Below are positions 47,902 through 56,817 of a DNA stretch of 64,000 bases, one piece after another (the first letter of the stretch is position 1; the number at the start of each line of letters is the position of its first letter). This DNA is from Palsa-1033 sp963735455 (GTDB taxonomy: Bacteria; Chloroflexota; Limnocylindria; Limnocylindrales; CSP1-4). The notes below the pieces were generated by a model. It was given only the letters and a program-made list of their open reading frames with translations. It was not told the origin of the DNA and did not search any database. The position numbers were made by a program, and so were the translations under genes. The stretch is from assembly GCA_963735455.1 (NCBI GenBank), contig CAVTKZ010000001.1, forward strand, positions 1-64,000, read 5' to 3'.

Positions 47902-49164
47902 GTGCGTCAACCCGATTACAACCGCCGCGTCGCAGTCACCGGCCTCGGCGTGATCAGCCCTGTCGGCAACGACAAGGCGACCGCCTGGGATTCCCTGCTC
48001 AACGGACGAACCGGCCTGGCCGAGATCACCTATTTCGACGTATCGCCCTACGAGGCCAAGACCGCCGGCGAGGTGAAGGGCTTCAATCCCCTCGACTGGC
48101 TCGACGCCAAGCAGACCCGGCGGACCGAGTCGAGCACCCAGTTCGGCGTGGCCGCGGCCAAGCAGGCCGTGGCCGACTCGGGCTTCGAGATCAACGACGA
48201 GAACCGCGAGGACGTCGGTGTCGTCTTCGGCTGCGGCGCCGGCGGGCAGCAGCTGATGATCGACAACCACCACCTCCTCGAGCGCAAGGGCCCGCGCTTC
48301 GTCACGCCCACGTTCATCGCCTACGGCCTGGTCGACTCCGCGTCCGGGTTGATCGCGATCGAGACAGGCGCGATCGGCCACAACGTGTGCATCGCGTCGG
48401 CCTGCGCAACGGGCACCCATAACGTGGCCGAGGGCGCCGAGGCGATCCGCCGGGGCGACTGCATCGCAGTGATCAGCGGCTCGACCGAGTCGCCCCTGCT
48501 CGAGGTCGCCCATGCCGGCTTCGGCAACATGCGCGGCCTGGGGATGCCCCGCCCGGGCGAGCCACTGAGCACCGTTTCGCGCCCGTTCGACAAGACCCGC
48601 GACGGCTTCGTCCTGGGCGAAGGCGCCGGCTCGCTGTTCCTGGAGGACCTCGAGCTGGCCAAGGCCCGCGGCGCCCATATCTACGCCGAGGTGGTGGGCT
48701 ATGGCTCGGCGGCCGACGGCTGGGACATGATCCAGCCGGTCGCCCACGGCGGCGGCTCGGCGCGGGCGATGAAGATGGCCCTCGACCGGCGCGGAGTGCC
48801 CGCCGACGAGGTCGACATGATCAATCCCCACGGCACCTCGACGCCACTGGGCGACGTGCGCGAGGCCGAGGCGATCTGGCACGTCTTCGGGGACCACACG
48901 CCGAACATCGCGATCAGCGCGACGAAGTCGATGACCGGCCACATGATGGGCGCCGCGGGCGCCTTCGAGGCCTTTGCCAGCGTGATGTCGGTGGCCGAGC
49001 AGACGATCCCGGCGACGCTCAACTACCGCGACCGCGATCCCGAGTGCGATCTCAACGTGGCCACCGAGACCCGCGCCGCCCGGATCCGCTACGCCCTGTC
49101 CAACAACATCGGCCTGGGCGGCCACAACGGTGCCGTGATCTTCAAGCACTACGACGGCGACTGA
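47902..49164 (+). CDS. fabF: Beta-ketoacyl-ACP synthase II, first copy
   Basis: Condenses malonyl-ACP with acyl-ACP. The 420-aa protein starts at GTG 47902 after GAGGAG and shows the active-site Cys in IASACATGTHNVAEGAEAI, His in NPHGTSTPLGD and the Lys/His region SATKSMTGHMMGAAGAFEA. LSNNIGLGGHNGAVIFK is the C-terminal signature (usually SFGFGG). It lies 33 bases after fabD. No acpP, fabH or fabG is in the window. Confidence 0.96.
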   Translation: MRQPDYNRRVAVTGLGVISPVGNDKATAWDSLLNGRTGLAEITYFDVSPYEAKTAGEVKGFNPLDWLDAKQTRRTESSTQFGVAAAKQAVADSGFEINDENREDVGVVFGCGAGGQQLMIDNHHLLERKGPRFVTPTFIAYGLVDSASGLIAIETGAIGHNVCIASACATGTHNVAEGAEAIRRGDCIAVISGSTESPLLEVAHAGFGNMRGLGMPRPGEPLSTVSRPFDKTRDGFVLGEGAGSLFLEDLELAKARGAHIYAEVVGYGSAADGWDMIQPVAHGGGSARAMKMALDRRGVPADEVDMINPHGTSTPLGDVREAEAIWHVFGDHTPNIAISATKSMTGHMMGAAGAFEAFASVMSVAEQTIPATLNYRDRDPECDLNVATETRAARIRYALSNNIGLGGHNGAVIFKHYDGD

Positions 49165-49270
49165 GCCGTCGCGGTGGCCGGCCGGCGCGCTCACGAACGG
49201 TGCGGCGCTCGGCCAACCGGCCGGCCCCTACAATTCGAGCTGCCCGTTCGAATGCGCCCTGAGGTAACCC

Positions 49271-50542
49271 GTGCCGCCCAGCTCTGACCCCGCCCGCCGC
49301 GCCGTGATCACCGGCCTCGGCGCGGTGATGCCCAATGGCGGCGACTTCCCGACGTACTGGCGGAACCTGGTAGCCGGCGTCTCGGGCACCCGCCGGATCC
49401 AGTCCTTCGACCCCAGCACGTTCGAGGTGAAGATCGCGGCCGAGGTCCTCGACTTCGACCCGACGGTCGCCATGGACGCCAAGATGGCCCGCCGGATGAG
49501 CCGCTTCATCCACTTCGCGATGGCCGCCGGCAAGGAGGCGGTGACCCACTCGGGGATCGACTTCGCGGCGATGACCGAGGAGGAGCGCGACCGGGTCGGG
49601 GTGGTCATGAACACCGGTGGCGGCGGGATCGAGCAGATCATCGACGGGACCCACGTGGCCGATACCAAGGGCCCCCGCTTCGTCAGCCCGTTCGCGGTGC
49701 CCGCCCTGTCCGGCTCGATGGGTGCCTGCATGCTGTCGATGGAGTACCACCTGACCGGCCCGGTGATGACCCAGGTGGCCGCCTGCGCCACCTCGGTGAT
49801 CGCCTTCCACGATGCCCTCCGGCTGATCCGCGACGGCGAGTGCGACGTGGTGCTCACCGGCGGCGCCGAGGCCCCGGTCCTGCCCATGGCGATCGCCGCC
49901 CTGGGCAACATGGGCGCCCTGAGCAAGCGCAACGACGATCCCGAGCACGCCTCCCGGCCGTTCGACGGCAGCCGCGACGGCTTCGTGCTGGGCGAGGGCG
50001 GCGGCGCGGTGATCGTCGAATCGCTGGAGCACGCCCTGGCCCGCGGCGCGACGCCGATCGCCGAGATCCTGGGCGGCGCGTTGACCGCCGACGCGTACCA
50101 CATCAGCGCCCCCGAGCCGACCGGCCGGGGCGCAACCCGGGCGATGGCCAACGCCCTGCGCAACGCGGGGGTGACGACCGACGAGATCGACTACATCGTG
50201 GCCCACGGCACGGCGACCCCACTCAACGACGTGACCGAGACCCGGGCGATCAAGGCCGCCTTCGGCGACCAGGCCCGGCGCGTCGCGATCAGCTCGCCCA
50301 AGTCGATGATCGGCCACCTGGTGGGCGCCGCCGGGATCGCCAGCGCGCTGGCCGCCTGCGGGGCCATTCTCGACCAGGTCATCCCGCCCACGGCCAACCT
50401 CCACGAACCGGACCCCGAGTGCGACCTCGACTACGTCCCGCTCGTCGCCCGGCCGGCCCGGGTCGAGACGGTGATGGTCAACGGCTTCGGCTTCGGCGGC
50501 CAGAACGCGGTGGCCGTCTTCCGACGCTACTCCGGGGGCTGA
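49271..50542 (+). CDS. fabF: Beta-ketoacyl-ACP synthase II, second copy
   Basis: A 423-aa paralogue with complete active site: Cys in VAACATSVIAFHDAL, His in VAHGTATPLNDVTE and SSPKSMIGHLVGAAGIASA, ending NGFGFGGQNAVAVFRRY. It is clearly different from the first copy (for instance ARRMSRFIHFAMAAGKEAV), so this is an old duplication or two functions. GTG 49271 follows GAGG. TACAAT (49229-49234) gives it its own promoter. A division of labour in chain length or a role in a special lipid is possible. Confidence 0.95.
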   Translation: MPPSSDPARRAVITGLGAVMPNGGDFPTYWRNLVAGVSGTRRIQSFDPSTFEVKIAAEVLDFDPTVAMDAKMARRMSRFIHFAMAAGKEAVTHSGIDFAAMTEEERDRVGVVMNTGGGGIEQIIDGTHVADTKGPRFVSPFAVPALSGSMGACMLSMEYHLTGPVMTQVAACATSVIAFHDALRLIRDGECDVVLTGGAEAPVLPMAIAALGNMGALSKRNDDPEHASRPFDGSRDGFVLGEGGGAVIVESLEHALARGATPIAEILGGALTADAYHISAPEPTGRGATRAMANALRNAGVTTDEIDYIVAHGTATPLNDVTETRAIKAAFGDQARRVAISSPKSMIGHLVGAAGIASALAACGAILDQVIPPTANLHEPDPECDLDYVPLVARPARVETVMVNGFGFGGQNAVAVFRRYSGG

Positions 50543-50552
50543 CCGGGCCGCC

Positions 50553-52820
50553 GTGATCGGGGCCACTGCCGTCGAGGCGCCCTGGGGGCCAATCCGGCTG
50601 GCCGCCGACGAGGACGCCGTGGTGGCCCTCGAGGTCCTGTCGACGCCCGATTCGTTCGGGGCCGGCTGCCTCCGGCGGCTGGGTGAGTGGCCCCAATCGG
50701 GACCCGCGCTGCCAGTCGCAGTCCGGCGCCGCCTGGAGCAGGGCGTCGAGGCGGTGACGGCCCTGCTCGAGGGCGAGCCCGTCGGCGTCGCTAGAGTCCC
50801 GATCAGCCTCCACGCTGCGACCGACTGGGATCGGCTGATCCTGGGCGGCGTCCGCGAGCTGGCCTGGGGCGAGACGATCGGCTACGGCGCCCTGGCCGAG
50901 CGGGTCGGCCGGCGCGGGGCGGCGCGCGCGGCGGGTGGCGCCGTCGGCCGCAACCCGATCGGCCTGCTGATCCCCTGCCATCGGGTGATCGCCGGCGACG
51001 GCACCCTGGGCGGCTACGGCGGCGGCTGGTTCGGCGAGCGCGAGGCCCTCCTCGAGATCAAGGTCGAGCTGCTGGCCCGAGAGGGCAACCACCCGCCCCG
51101 GCGGCCGTCGATGAGCGTCCTGGCCGCCTATCGCCGGCTGCTCCACAACCGACCGCTCATGCGGCTGCTGGGCGGCGAGTTCGTGTCCTCGATCGGCGAC
51201 TGGCTGTACCTGGTCGCGCTGCTCGTGCTGGTCTACCAGGCCAGCTCGGACCCGGTCCTGCTCGGAATCGTCGGCGCGGCCCGGGTCCTGCCCTACGTCC
51301 TCCTGTCGTACGTGGCCGGGGTCGTCGCCGATCGATTTGACCGGCGCCTGGTCCTCCTCGTGACCGACCTCGCCCGGGGCACGATCATGCTCGCGATGGC
51401 CGCCCTGCAGCTGGTCCATGGACCGCTCGCCGCGATCATCGGCCTGGCGATCCTGGCCACCTGCTTCTCGACCTTCTTCGCGCCGACGATCGGGTCGTAC
51501 CTGCCCAACCTGGTCAGCGACGAGACCGAGCTGGGTCCGGCCAACAGCGCCTGGTCGAGCCTCGACAACCTGGCCTTCGTCGTCGGCCCGGCGATCGCCG
51601 GGATCCTGATCGCCATCGGCGGCCTGACCGCCGCATTCGTGCTCAACGCGGCCTCGTTCGGGGTGATCGCGATCGTCCTCTGGCGACTACCCCAGGCCAC
51701 GCCGGTGGAGGCTCCGGGCACGGCCGATCCCGGGTCCGGCGCAACGGCAGACCGACCCCCGGCCGGAGCAGCCCCGTCGGGATCGGGGCAGCCTTCGGCG
51801 GCACAGTCCTCGGCCGGATCTGGCCCGACGCTCCCGATCCGACCGCTGGCGGGCCTCGCCCTGATCGACATCGGTTCGGGCTTCGCGATCGGCGGGATCG
51901 GCATCCTGACCGTGGTCCTGGCCACCCGCCAGCTGGGTGCCGGGGACGATGGCACGGGCTATCTCAATGCCGCGATCGGGGTGGGTGGCCTGCTCGGAGC
52001 CGTCGGCTCCGGGCTGGTCGTGATCCGCAGCCGGCTGTCCCTGCCGCTCGTCGCCGGGCTGATCCTCTTCGGGCTGGGGCTCGTGGGGCTAGGCTGGTCG
52101 TCGACCCTGGCCGTCGGCTTCGTCATGCTGGCAATCGTCTCGGCGGGCAGCCTGCTCGTCGAAGTCGTGAGCACGACGCTGGTCCAGCGGATCGTGCCCG
52201 CCGGGGCGCGCGGACGGGCGATCGGCTCGATCCAGACCGTGGCCACGCTGGCCTACGCCGCTGGCGCGTTCGCCTTGCCAATCCTCGCCGACCGGCTCGG
52301 CGTGGGTCCGGTCCTGGCCGGTACGGCGCTCCTCGTGGTGGCCGGCGGCCTGGTCGGGGTTGCCCTGGTGGGCGTGGCCGGCAGCGAGGGCCCGGATCCC
52401 GAGCTGGCGGCCGTCGCCCGGCGCGTCGCCGGACTGCCCCTCTTCGCGGGCATCCCGGCGTTCCGGGTGGCTGCCACGCTGGCCCGGGGCACGACGACAG
52501 AGGTTGCGCCGGGCGAAGCGATCATCCGCCAGGGCGATGTCGCCGACCGGTTCTACGTGATCCTGAGCGGGACGGTCGAGGTCAGCCAGGCGGAGCAGCC
52601 CGGCCAGGCGGCCCGCCACCTGCGCAGGATGGGCGCCGACGAAGTGTTCGGCGAGCTCGGCCTGCTGACCGGCGCCCCGCGCAGCGCGACGGTCACGGCC
52701 GAGACGCCGGTTCGCCTGCTGGCCCTCGACGCACCCGCCTTCCTCGATCTCGTGACGGCCGGCCCGGAGCTCGCACCGCGCCTGCTGGCCCTCCACCGGG
52801 GAGCCCCGGCCGGCAGCTGA
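50553..52820 (+). CDS. Fused O6-alkylguanine-DNA alkyltransferase, MFS transporter and cyclic-nucleotide-binding domain
   Basis: One open frame of 755 codons from GTG 50553. Residues 1-175 form an MGMT/Ogt-type DNA repair domain with the acceptor Cys in GLLIPCHRVIAGDGTLGGYG. Residues about 187-610 are a 12-segment MFS transporter starting MSVLAAYRRLLHNRPLMRLL and GEFVSSIGDWLYLVALLVL, with a Pro/Ser/Gly-rich central loop. Residues about 635-750 are a cNMP-binding domain (LFAGIPAFRV, GEAIIRQGDVADRFYVILSG, FGELGLLTGAPRSATVTAET). ATG 51111 could start a separate transporter. In another frame a TGA at 51112 overlaps it (ATGA), so one missing or extra base would turn two overlapping genes into this apparent fusion. 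The MFS-cNMP join is uninterrupted in any case. Confidence 0.85.
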   Translation: MIGATAVEAPWGPIRLAADEDAVVALEVLSTPDSFGAGCLRRLGEWPQSGPALPVAVRRRLEQGVEAVTALLEGEPVGVARVPISLHAATDWDRLILGGVRELAWGETIGYGALAERVGRRGAARAAGGAVGRNPIGLLIPCHRVIAGDGTLGGYGGGWFGEREALLEIKVELLAREGNHPPRRPSMSVLAAYRRLLHNRPLMRLLGGEFVSSIGDWLYLVALLVLVYQASSDPVLLGIVGAARVLPYVLLSYVAGVVADRFDRRLVLLVTDLARGTIMLAMAALQLVHGPLAAIIGLAILATCFSTFFAPTIGSYLPNLVSDETELGPANSAWSSLDNLAFVVGPAIAGILIAIGGLTAAFVLNAASFGVIAIVLWRLPQATPVEAPGTADPGSGATADRPPAGAAPSGSGQPSAAQSSAGSGPTLPIRPLAGLALIDIGSGFAIGGIGILTVVLATRQLGAGDDGTGYLNAAIGVGGLLGAVGSGLVVIRSRLSLPLVAGLILFGLGLVGLGWSSTLAVGFVMLAIVSAGSLLVEVVSTTLVQRIVPAGARGRAIGSIQTVATLAYAAGAFALPILADRLGVGPVLAGTALLVVAGGLVGVALVGVAGSEGPDPELAAVARRVAGLPLFAGIPAFRVAATLARGTTTEVAPGEAIIRQGDVADRFYVILSGTVEVSQAEQPGQAARHLRRMGADEVFGELGLLTGAPRSATVTAETPVRLLALDAPAFLDLVTAGPELAPRLLALHRGAPAGS

Positions 52821-52955
52821 TCACTCGTCCTGTCGGCTGCCCGACAGCTCGGCCGTCGCCCAGGCCCTACCCAACCGGACCCGCCGCCCTGTAGGTTCTC
52901 CTGGATCGCAGCGGCGAGCCCGGTTTCGCCGGCTCGCCAGCAAGGAGACAAGACG

Positions 52956-53135
52956 ATGACCGACCCGGATCCGGACAAGGACCAGGACCTCAGCAAGCTG
53001 GGGGCCAAGCCGGCCGACGAGCCGGCCGACGTCGAAGGCCATGCCAATCGGTCGGCCCGCGTCGTCGCGCCCGATGACGACGACGTGGAGGGCCACTTCG
53101 GCTCGATCCGGCCGACCGGCAGCAAAGGCGAGTAG
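52956..53135 (+). CDS. Small acidic protein with two DVEGH motifs
   Basis: A 59-residue protein of unknown function. ATG 52956 follows AAGGAG by eight bases, a strong RBS. It is acidic and Pro/Asp-rich (TDPDPDKDQDLSKLGAKPAD) and contains ADVEGHANRS and DDDVEGHFGS. It shares the DVEGH motif with the repeat protein encoded at 55565-56095. No signal peptide or hydrophobic segment. A seven-pair hairpin (GCGAGCC/GGCTCGC) lies in the 5' untranslated region and TAGGTT further upstream could be its -10 box. It converges on the subtilase gene 11 bases away. Confidence 0.7.
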   Translation: MTDPDPDKDQDLSKLGAKPADEPADVEGHANRSARVVAPDDDDVEGHFGSIRPTGSKGE

Positions 53136-53146
53136 CCGCCGGGCGC

Positions 53147-53971
53147 TCAGCCCGGCCGGTTGGCAGTCGCCGCCAGGATCGTCTTGACCTCGAACGGCGA
53201 GGCAGCCGGGTAGCGGCCGCGGATCAGGGCGGCCAGGCCAGCGACGTGCGGCGCGGCGAAGCTGTTGCCGGTCGCAACAACGTGGCCGCCGCCCTTCCAG
53301 GCGACCTCGACATCGACGCCATAGGCCCCGAATTCGACTGGCGGGGCGGGATTGTAGAACCACGTCCAGGGATCGGCCACGTCGTGGGCGGCGACCGACA
53401 CGACCGCCGCGAAGAGCGACGGGTAGCTGGCGCCCTGGACGTTGTTGGCGGCGCTGACCAGCAGGCAATTGGCGAAGTACGCCCGGTCGGCCAGGTCGTG
53501 GAAGATCGGGAACATCGCCTCGCTGCGGGACGACAGGCTCAGGTTGACGACCGTGGCGCCCGCGCCGATCGCCCATTCCAGGCCGGCCGCGAAGATCGCG
53601 CCCTTGCCCCGGTTGTCGGGCCCCAGGACTCGGACCGAGATGAGCTCGGCAGCCGGGGCGAGGCGGTGGATGATCCCGGCGCAGGCGGTCCCATGGCCCA
53701 CCACGTCAAGCGCGTCCTGGTCCTCGCGCACGACCGGCTCGTCCTGGTCCTCAGCGAGCTCGACAACGACACTGCGCGCCAGCCGGCCGCCGATGTCGGG
53801 GTGGTCGCGCTCGACGCCCGAGTCGATGATCGCGACCGTCACCCCGGAGCCATCGGCCCCCTCGAAGATCGTGGCCCGATCGAGCTCGCCGAGCGGTCGC
53901 GGGCGGAGCAGCCCCGCCCGCCGCTCCCCGACGAAGGGCTCGCTCCAGGCGGGCAGGATCGGCTCGCTCAC
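53147..53971 (-). CDS. Subtilisin-like serine protease (S8), apparently cytoplasmic
   Basis: A compact 274-aa S8 domain: Asp in VAIIDSGVERDHPDIGG, His in VGHGTACAGIIHRLAPAAEL and Ser in ATGNSFAAPHVAGLAALIRG, with Asn in SAANNVQGASYPSL. GTG 53971 overlaps the GAF-gene stop by four bases (GTGA). There is no signal peptide and no I9 propeptide, so it probably acts inside the cell or as a processing protease. It is the last gene of a Crp-GAF-S8 operon flanked on both sides by DVEGH-motif proteins. The intended substrate is unknown; these proteins are an attractive guess. Confidence 0.9.
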   Translation of the reverse strand: MSEPILPAWSEPFVGERRAGLLRPRPLGELDRATIFEGADGSGVTVAIIDSGVERDHPDIGGRLARSVVVELAEDQDEPVVREDQDALDVVGHGTACAGIIHRLAPAAELISVRVLGPDNRGKGAIFAAGLEWAIGAGATVVNLSLSSRSEAMFPIFHDLADRAYFANCLLVSAANNVQGASYPSLFAAVVSVAAHDVADPWTWFYNPAPPVEFGAYGVDVEVAWKGGGHVVATGNSFAAPHVAGLAALIRGRYPAASPFEVKTILAATANRPG

Positions 53972-54786
53972 CCGGTCCCGCGGGGGCGGCCGGCCCGCCG
54001 GCGCTGCCCGGCCCGGCGCTCGGCGCGGCGGGCCACGACCTCGAGGATCTCGGCCAGCAGCTCCAGCTCGCCCGGATCGGCCTGGCGCAGGCGGGCGACC
54101 CGATCGACGATCGCCCACAGCCGGCCTTCATCGTCGCCGTCGAGCTCGCTCGTGGCCAGCTCGACGATTCGTTCGACGGTCGCCGGGGAGGCCGGGTCGG
54201 CGAGCCTGGCGAGGGTCGTCCGGAGCAGCCCGGCGATGTCGCGCTCGACGCGCGAGGCGCGAATGGCCACCGTCGCCTGGCGGGCAAAGACCCCGGCCAG
54301 CTCGATGTCGCGCAGGCTGAAGGCCGCCGATGAGCGCTTGTCGAGGACCTCCAGGACACCCAGCGAGCCGTGCTCGTCGATCAGGGGCACCGCCACGATC
54401 GAGCGCGGGACGTAGCCGGTCGCCTCGGCCCGGCCCCGCCCGAAGCGGGCATCGCGCTCTACCTCCGACAGGGCCAGCGGCTGGCCAGTCGTGAAGACGT
54501 AGCCGGCGATGCCCTGGTCGGGGGCGATCGCCAGGCCGATCACGCCCTGGCCCTGGTCACCCGCGGCGACCACGAAGACGAGCTGGCCGAGGGCCGGATC
54601 AAAGAGGGCCAGCGAGGCCGCCTCGGCGTCGAACAGGGTGACCGTCGCTTCGACGATCGAGCTGAGGACGGCCCGCTCGGCGCCCGACTCCAGGCGCCGG
54701 GCGACGGCGCCCCGCTCGGCAATCGCCCGAAGCAGGCCCAGCGCCTCGGCATCGAAGCGGTTGGCCGAGCGACGGGCGGGGCTCAC
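53968..54786 (-). CDS. GAF-domain sensor protein
   Basis: A 272-aa protein with one GAF domain (about residues 35-170: VLSSIVEATVTLFDAEAASL, IAPDQGIAGYVFTTGQPLAL, SIVAVPLIDEHGSLGVLEVL). A helical C-terminal region rich in Arg/Glu/Leu follows (VERIVELATSELDGDDEGRL, ending RRAERRAGQRRRAGRPRGTG). No output enzyme domain is present, so the GAF may signal by protein contact. It starts seven bases after the crp-like gene and overlaps the subtilase start. The basic tail suggests possible nucleic-acid or membrane contact. Confidence 0.85.
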   Translation of the reverse strand: MSPARRSANRFDAEALGLLRAIAERGAVARRLESGAERAVLSSIVEATVTLFDAEAASLALFDPALGQLVFVVAAGDQGQGVIGLAIAPDQGIAGYVFTTGQPLALSEVERDARFGRGRAEATGYVPRSIVAVPLIDEHGSLGVLEVLDKRSSAAFSLRDIELAGVFARQATVAIRASRVERDIAGLLRTTLARLADPASPATVERIVELATSELDGDDEGRLWAIVDRVARLRQADPGELELLAEILEVVARRAERRAGQRRRAGRPRGTG

Positions 54787-54793
54787 GCCGCGC

Positions 54794-55505
54794 TCACCGG
54801 TCGACGATCCGGGCCAGGGCCCCCAGGTCGGGGATCAGGAGCTGCTCGCGCTCGAGCTGGATCAGGCCCCGGGCGACCAGGTCCTGGAGGAGCCGGTTCA
54901 CGGTCTGGCGGGTGCCCCCGATCATCCCGGCCAGGTCGGACTGGGTGTACGGCCATTCGAGGACGACGTCGGTCGTCCGGCCGGGCTGGGTCTCCCGGGC
55001 GATCGTCACGATTCGGCTGGCCAGCCGGCCCGGGCAGGTCCAGGAAGTGGAGCTCGCCGACGTGGCTGGTCAGTCGGCGCAGCTCGGCGACCAGGCCGGC
55101 CATCAGCGCCCGGCGGAGGTCCGGCTCGTCCTCGACCAGCCGCTCGAACGGCTCGCGGCGCAGGACGAGGGCCTGGGTCGGTTCGACCGCGATCGCCGTG
55201 GCGCTGTGGTCGGCCCCGTCGAGCAGGGCCAGCTCGCCGAAGAAGGAGCCCCGGTCCAGGGTGGCGATGATCGCCGCGTCCTCGCCTTCGGGCGAGGGCA
55301 GGACGACCTTGACCGAGCCCGACTCGACGATGTACAGCGCGTCGCCCGGATCACCCTGGTGGAAGATCGTCTCGTTGCGCCGGTAGCGCCGGGCCCGGAG
55401 CGAGCTGCACACCGTGTCGAGCGTCGAGTCGTCCACGCGCGCGAAGAGCGCGCAGCGCCGGAGGGCACTGCGCGCGAACGCGAGCTCGATTGGTGCGTCA
55501 GCCAT
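54794..55505 (-). CDS. Crp/Fnr-family transcriptional regulator, one frame break
   Basis: Residues 1-150 form a cyclic-nucleotide-type sensor (LFARVDDSTLDTVCSSLRAR, NETIFHQGDPGDALYIVESG, FFGELALLDGADHSATAIAV). After the frame changes near 55033 (LDLPG to RLASRIVTIA) the winged-helix domain follows: WPYTQSDLAGMIGGTRQTVN, then RLLQDLVARGLIQLE. The total is about 236 aa, the usual Crp length. The ligand cannot be told. Genes for GAF and S8 proteins follow closely, so it may report on or control that operon. Confidence 0.9.
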
Positions 55506-55521
55506 TCGGCCTCAAGGGGCG

Positions 55522-55554
55522 GCAAGCCGACCCCTGTTGGTGGGATCGGCTTGC
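55522..55554. terminator. Hairpin between the DVEGH-repeat gene and the crp-like gene
   Basis: GCAAGCCGA (55522-55530) and TCGGCTTGC (55546-55554) form a perfect nine-pair stem with a 15-base loop. No T-run follows on the - strand, so it may be a partial terminator or an mRNA-processing/stability element between the two genes. Confidence 0.5.
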
Positions 55555-55564
55555 GACGGGGATT

Positions 55565-56095
55565 TCAGCCCTTCTGGTGGGTCCGCTTGGGGTCGTGGTC
55601 GAGGCGCGCCTGGCGGGCCTCGTTGGCCAGCTGGTGCTGTCGGGCGTCCCGCTCGATGTCCTGGCTGCGAGCTTTGGCCAGGCGCATCGACGAGCCGGCG
55701 TCGGGCATCCAGTGACCCTCGACATCGTCCTCACCGGTCGCCCTGGCCCCCTTCATCACGCCTTCGCCGGGTGTGATCCGGTTGCCCTTGCCGAGCCGGC
55801 TGCCCTTGAACTCTTCGGGGGCGTTGCGGTTGAAGCTGTGACCCTCGACGTCGTCGCCGGTGGCCCGGTTGCCCCTGGCGTTCTTGAGCTTGAGCTCATC
55901 TGCTCCGCTGCGGGCGAAGCCGTGGCCCTCGACGTCGTCGCCGGTGGCCCGGTTGCCCCTGGCGTTCTTGAGCTTGAGCTCGTCAGGTGTGCTCCGGGTG
56001 AAGCCGTGACCTTCGACGTCGTCGCCGACTGCCCGGTTGCCCCTCGCGTTCTTGAGCTTGAGCTCGTCTGCTGCGCTGCGTGCCTTGCCCATCAT
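55565..56095 (-). CDS. DVEGH-motif repeat protein
   Basis: A 176-residue, highly charged protein of unknown function. ATG 56095 (or 56092) follows GGGAG. Three modules of about 28 residues, each like DELKLKNARGNRATGDDVEG then HGFARS, are nearly identical at DNA level. A fourth, more distant module ends EDDVEGHWMPDAG. In all there are four DDVEGH motifs, the last within a different context. The C-terminal 50 residues (SMRLAKARSQDIERDARQHQ onward) are predicted helical and basic. No signal peptide, membrane segment or known domain. It lies upstream of, and on the same strand as, crp-GAF-S8. Confidence 0.75.
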   Translation of the reverse strand: MMGKARSAADELKLKNARGNRAVGDDVEGHGFTRSTPDELKLKNARGNRATGDDVEGHGFARSGADELKLKNARGNRATGDDVEGHSFNRNAPEEFKGSRLGKGNRITPGEGVMKGARATGEDDVEGHWMPDAGSSMRLAKARSQDIERDARQHQLANEARQARLDHDPKRTHQKG

Positions 56096-56264
56096 TCTTC
56101 TCCCATGTCCCGCCGGTAGCCCGGTGGCGCCGCCGGTCGGTCCGCGGCTGTGCGCCAATCTTGGCCGACGCGCCTGCCCGAGTCCAGCGGATTTCAGCGA
56201 CGTTCGGGATGTCGTCTTGGTGACAAGCCGGGCGTCCGATCGGCCTCCTCAGCGCCGCTCCTGG

Positions 56265-56794
56265 CTATTGGCGGGTCACCGGCCGCATCGGGTAGACACC
56301 GATGATGATCGGGGCCTCGGGATCAAGCTGGAGCTCGTAGCCCACCTCGCCGGCCCGGACCAGGTCGCCCAGGATCCGGCCCTCGCGCTGGGGCAGGCCG
56401 ACGAAGACCCGGCCCGATTCGACCTCGAAGCCGGTCACGTCGTCGTCGGCGGTCTCCATCCCGAACCGGCGCCGGATCTCGTGGACCGGCAGGTAGGCCC
56501 GGCTCTTGATGAACCGCCGGAGCTGGGCCGGCGTGCAGCCGGCGCTGGCACCGATTCCGGCCTCGTCGACGACCGCGCGGTGGCAGTCGGCAGGTGGAGG
56601 GCGGCCATGACGACCGCCGGTGGCGCGTCGAGCACGGGTTCGGGCCGCGCCGGGGCATCGATCGGAGCGTGGACCGGTCGGCCGGGCTCGGACCCCTCGG
56701 CCGCGACGAGACGCGGCGGCAGGGCCAGGTCGGTCCGCCCGGTGGGTCCTGGGCGGCGCCCGTCGCCCGAGCGGTGGCGTGAGTGGCGGCTCAT
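56265..56794 (-). CDS. Hypothetical protein, one frame break
   Basis: I do not recognise this protein. The N-terminal part (GRTDLALPPRLVAAEGSEPG and APPAVVMAALHLPTA) lies in the frame from 56794. After a break near 56585 the conserved-looking part follows: CTPAQLRRFIKSRAYLPVHE, then IRRRFGMETADDDVTGFEVE, GRVFVGLPQREGRILGDLVR and VGYELQLDPEAPIIIGVYPM. The total is about 176 aa, cytoplasmic. The helix LRRFIKSRAYLPVHEIRRRF is reminiscent of DNA-contacting helices, but this is only an impression. Confidence 0.5.
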
Positions 56795-56817
56795 CTGGGC
56801 CGCGTTGGTTGAGGCAC

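Noticed and set aside
50553..51114. Reporting the alkyltransferase and transporter as two certain genes
   Set aside because: No stop separates them in the given sequence, so I list one frame and state the alternative.
55565..56095. Calling the DVEGH-repeat protein a RiPP precursor
   Set aside because: No modifying enzyme, radical SAM protein or dedicated transporter is adjacent, so the modular repeats alone do not justify the name.
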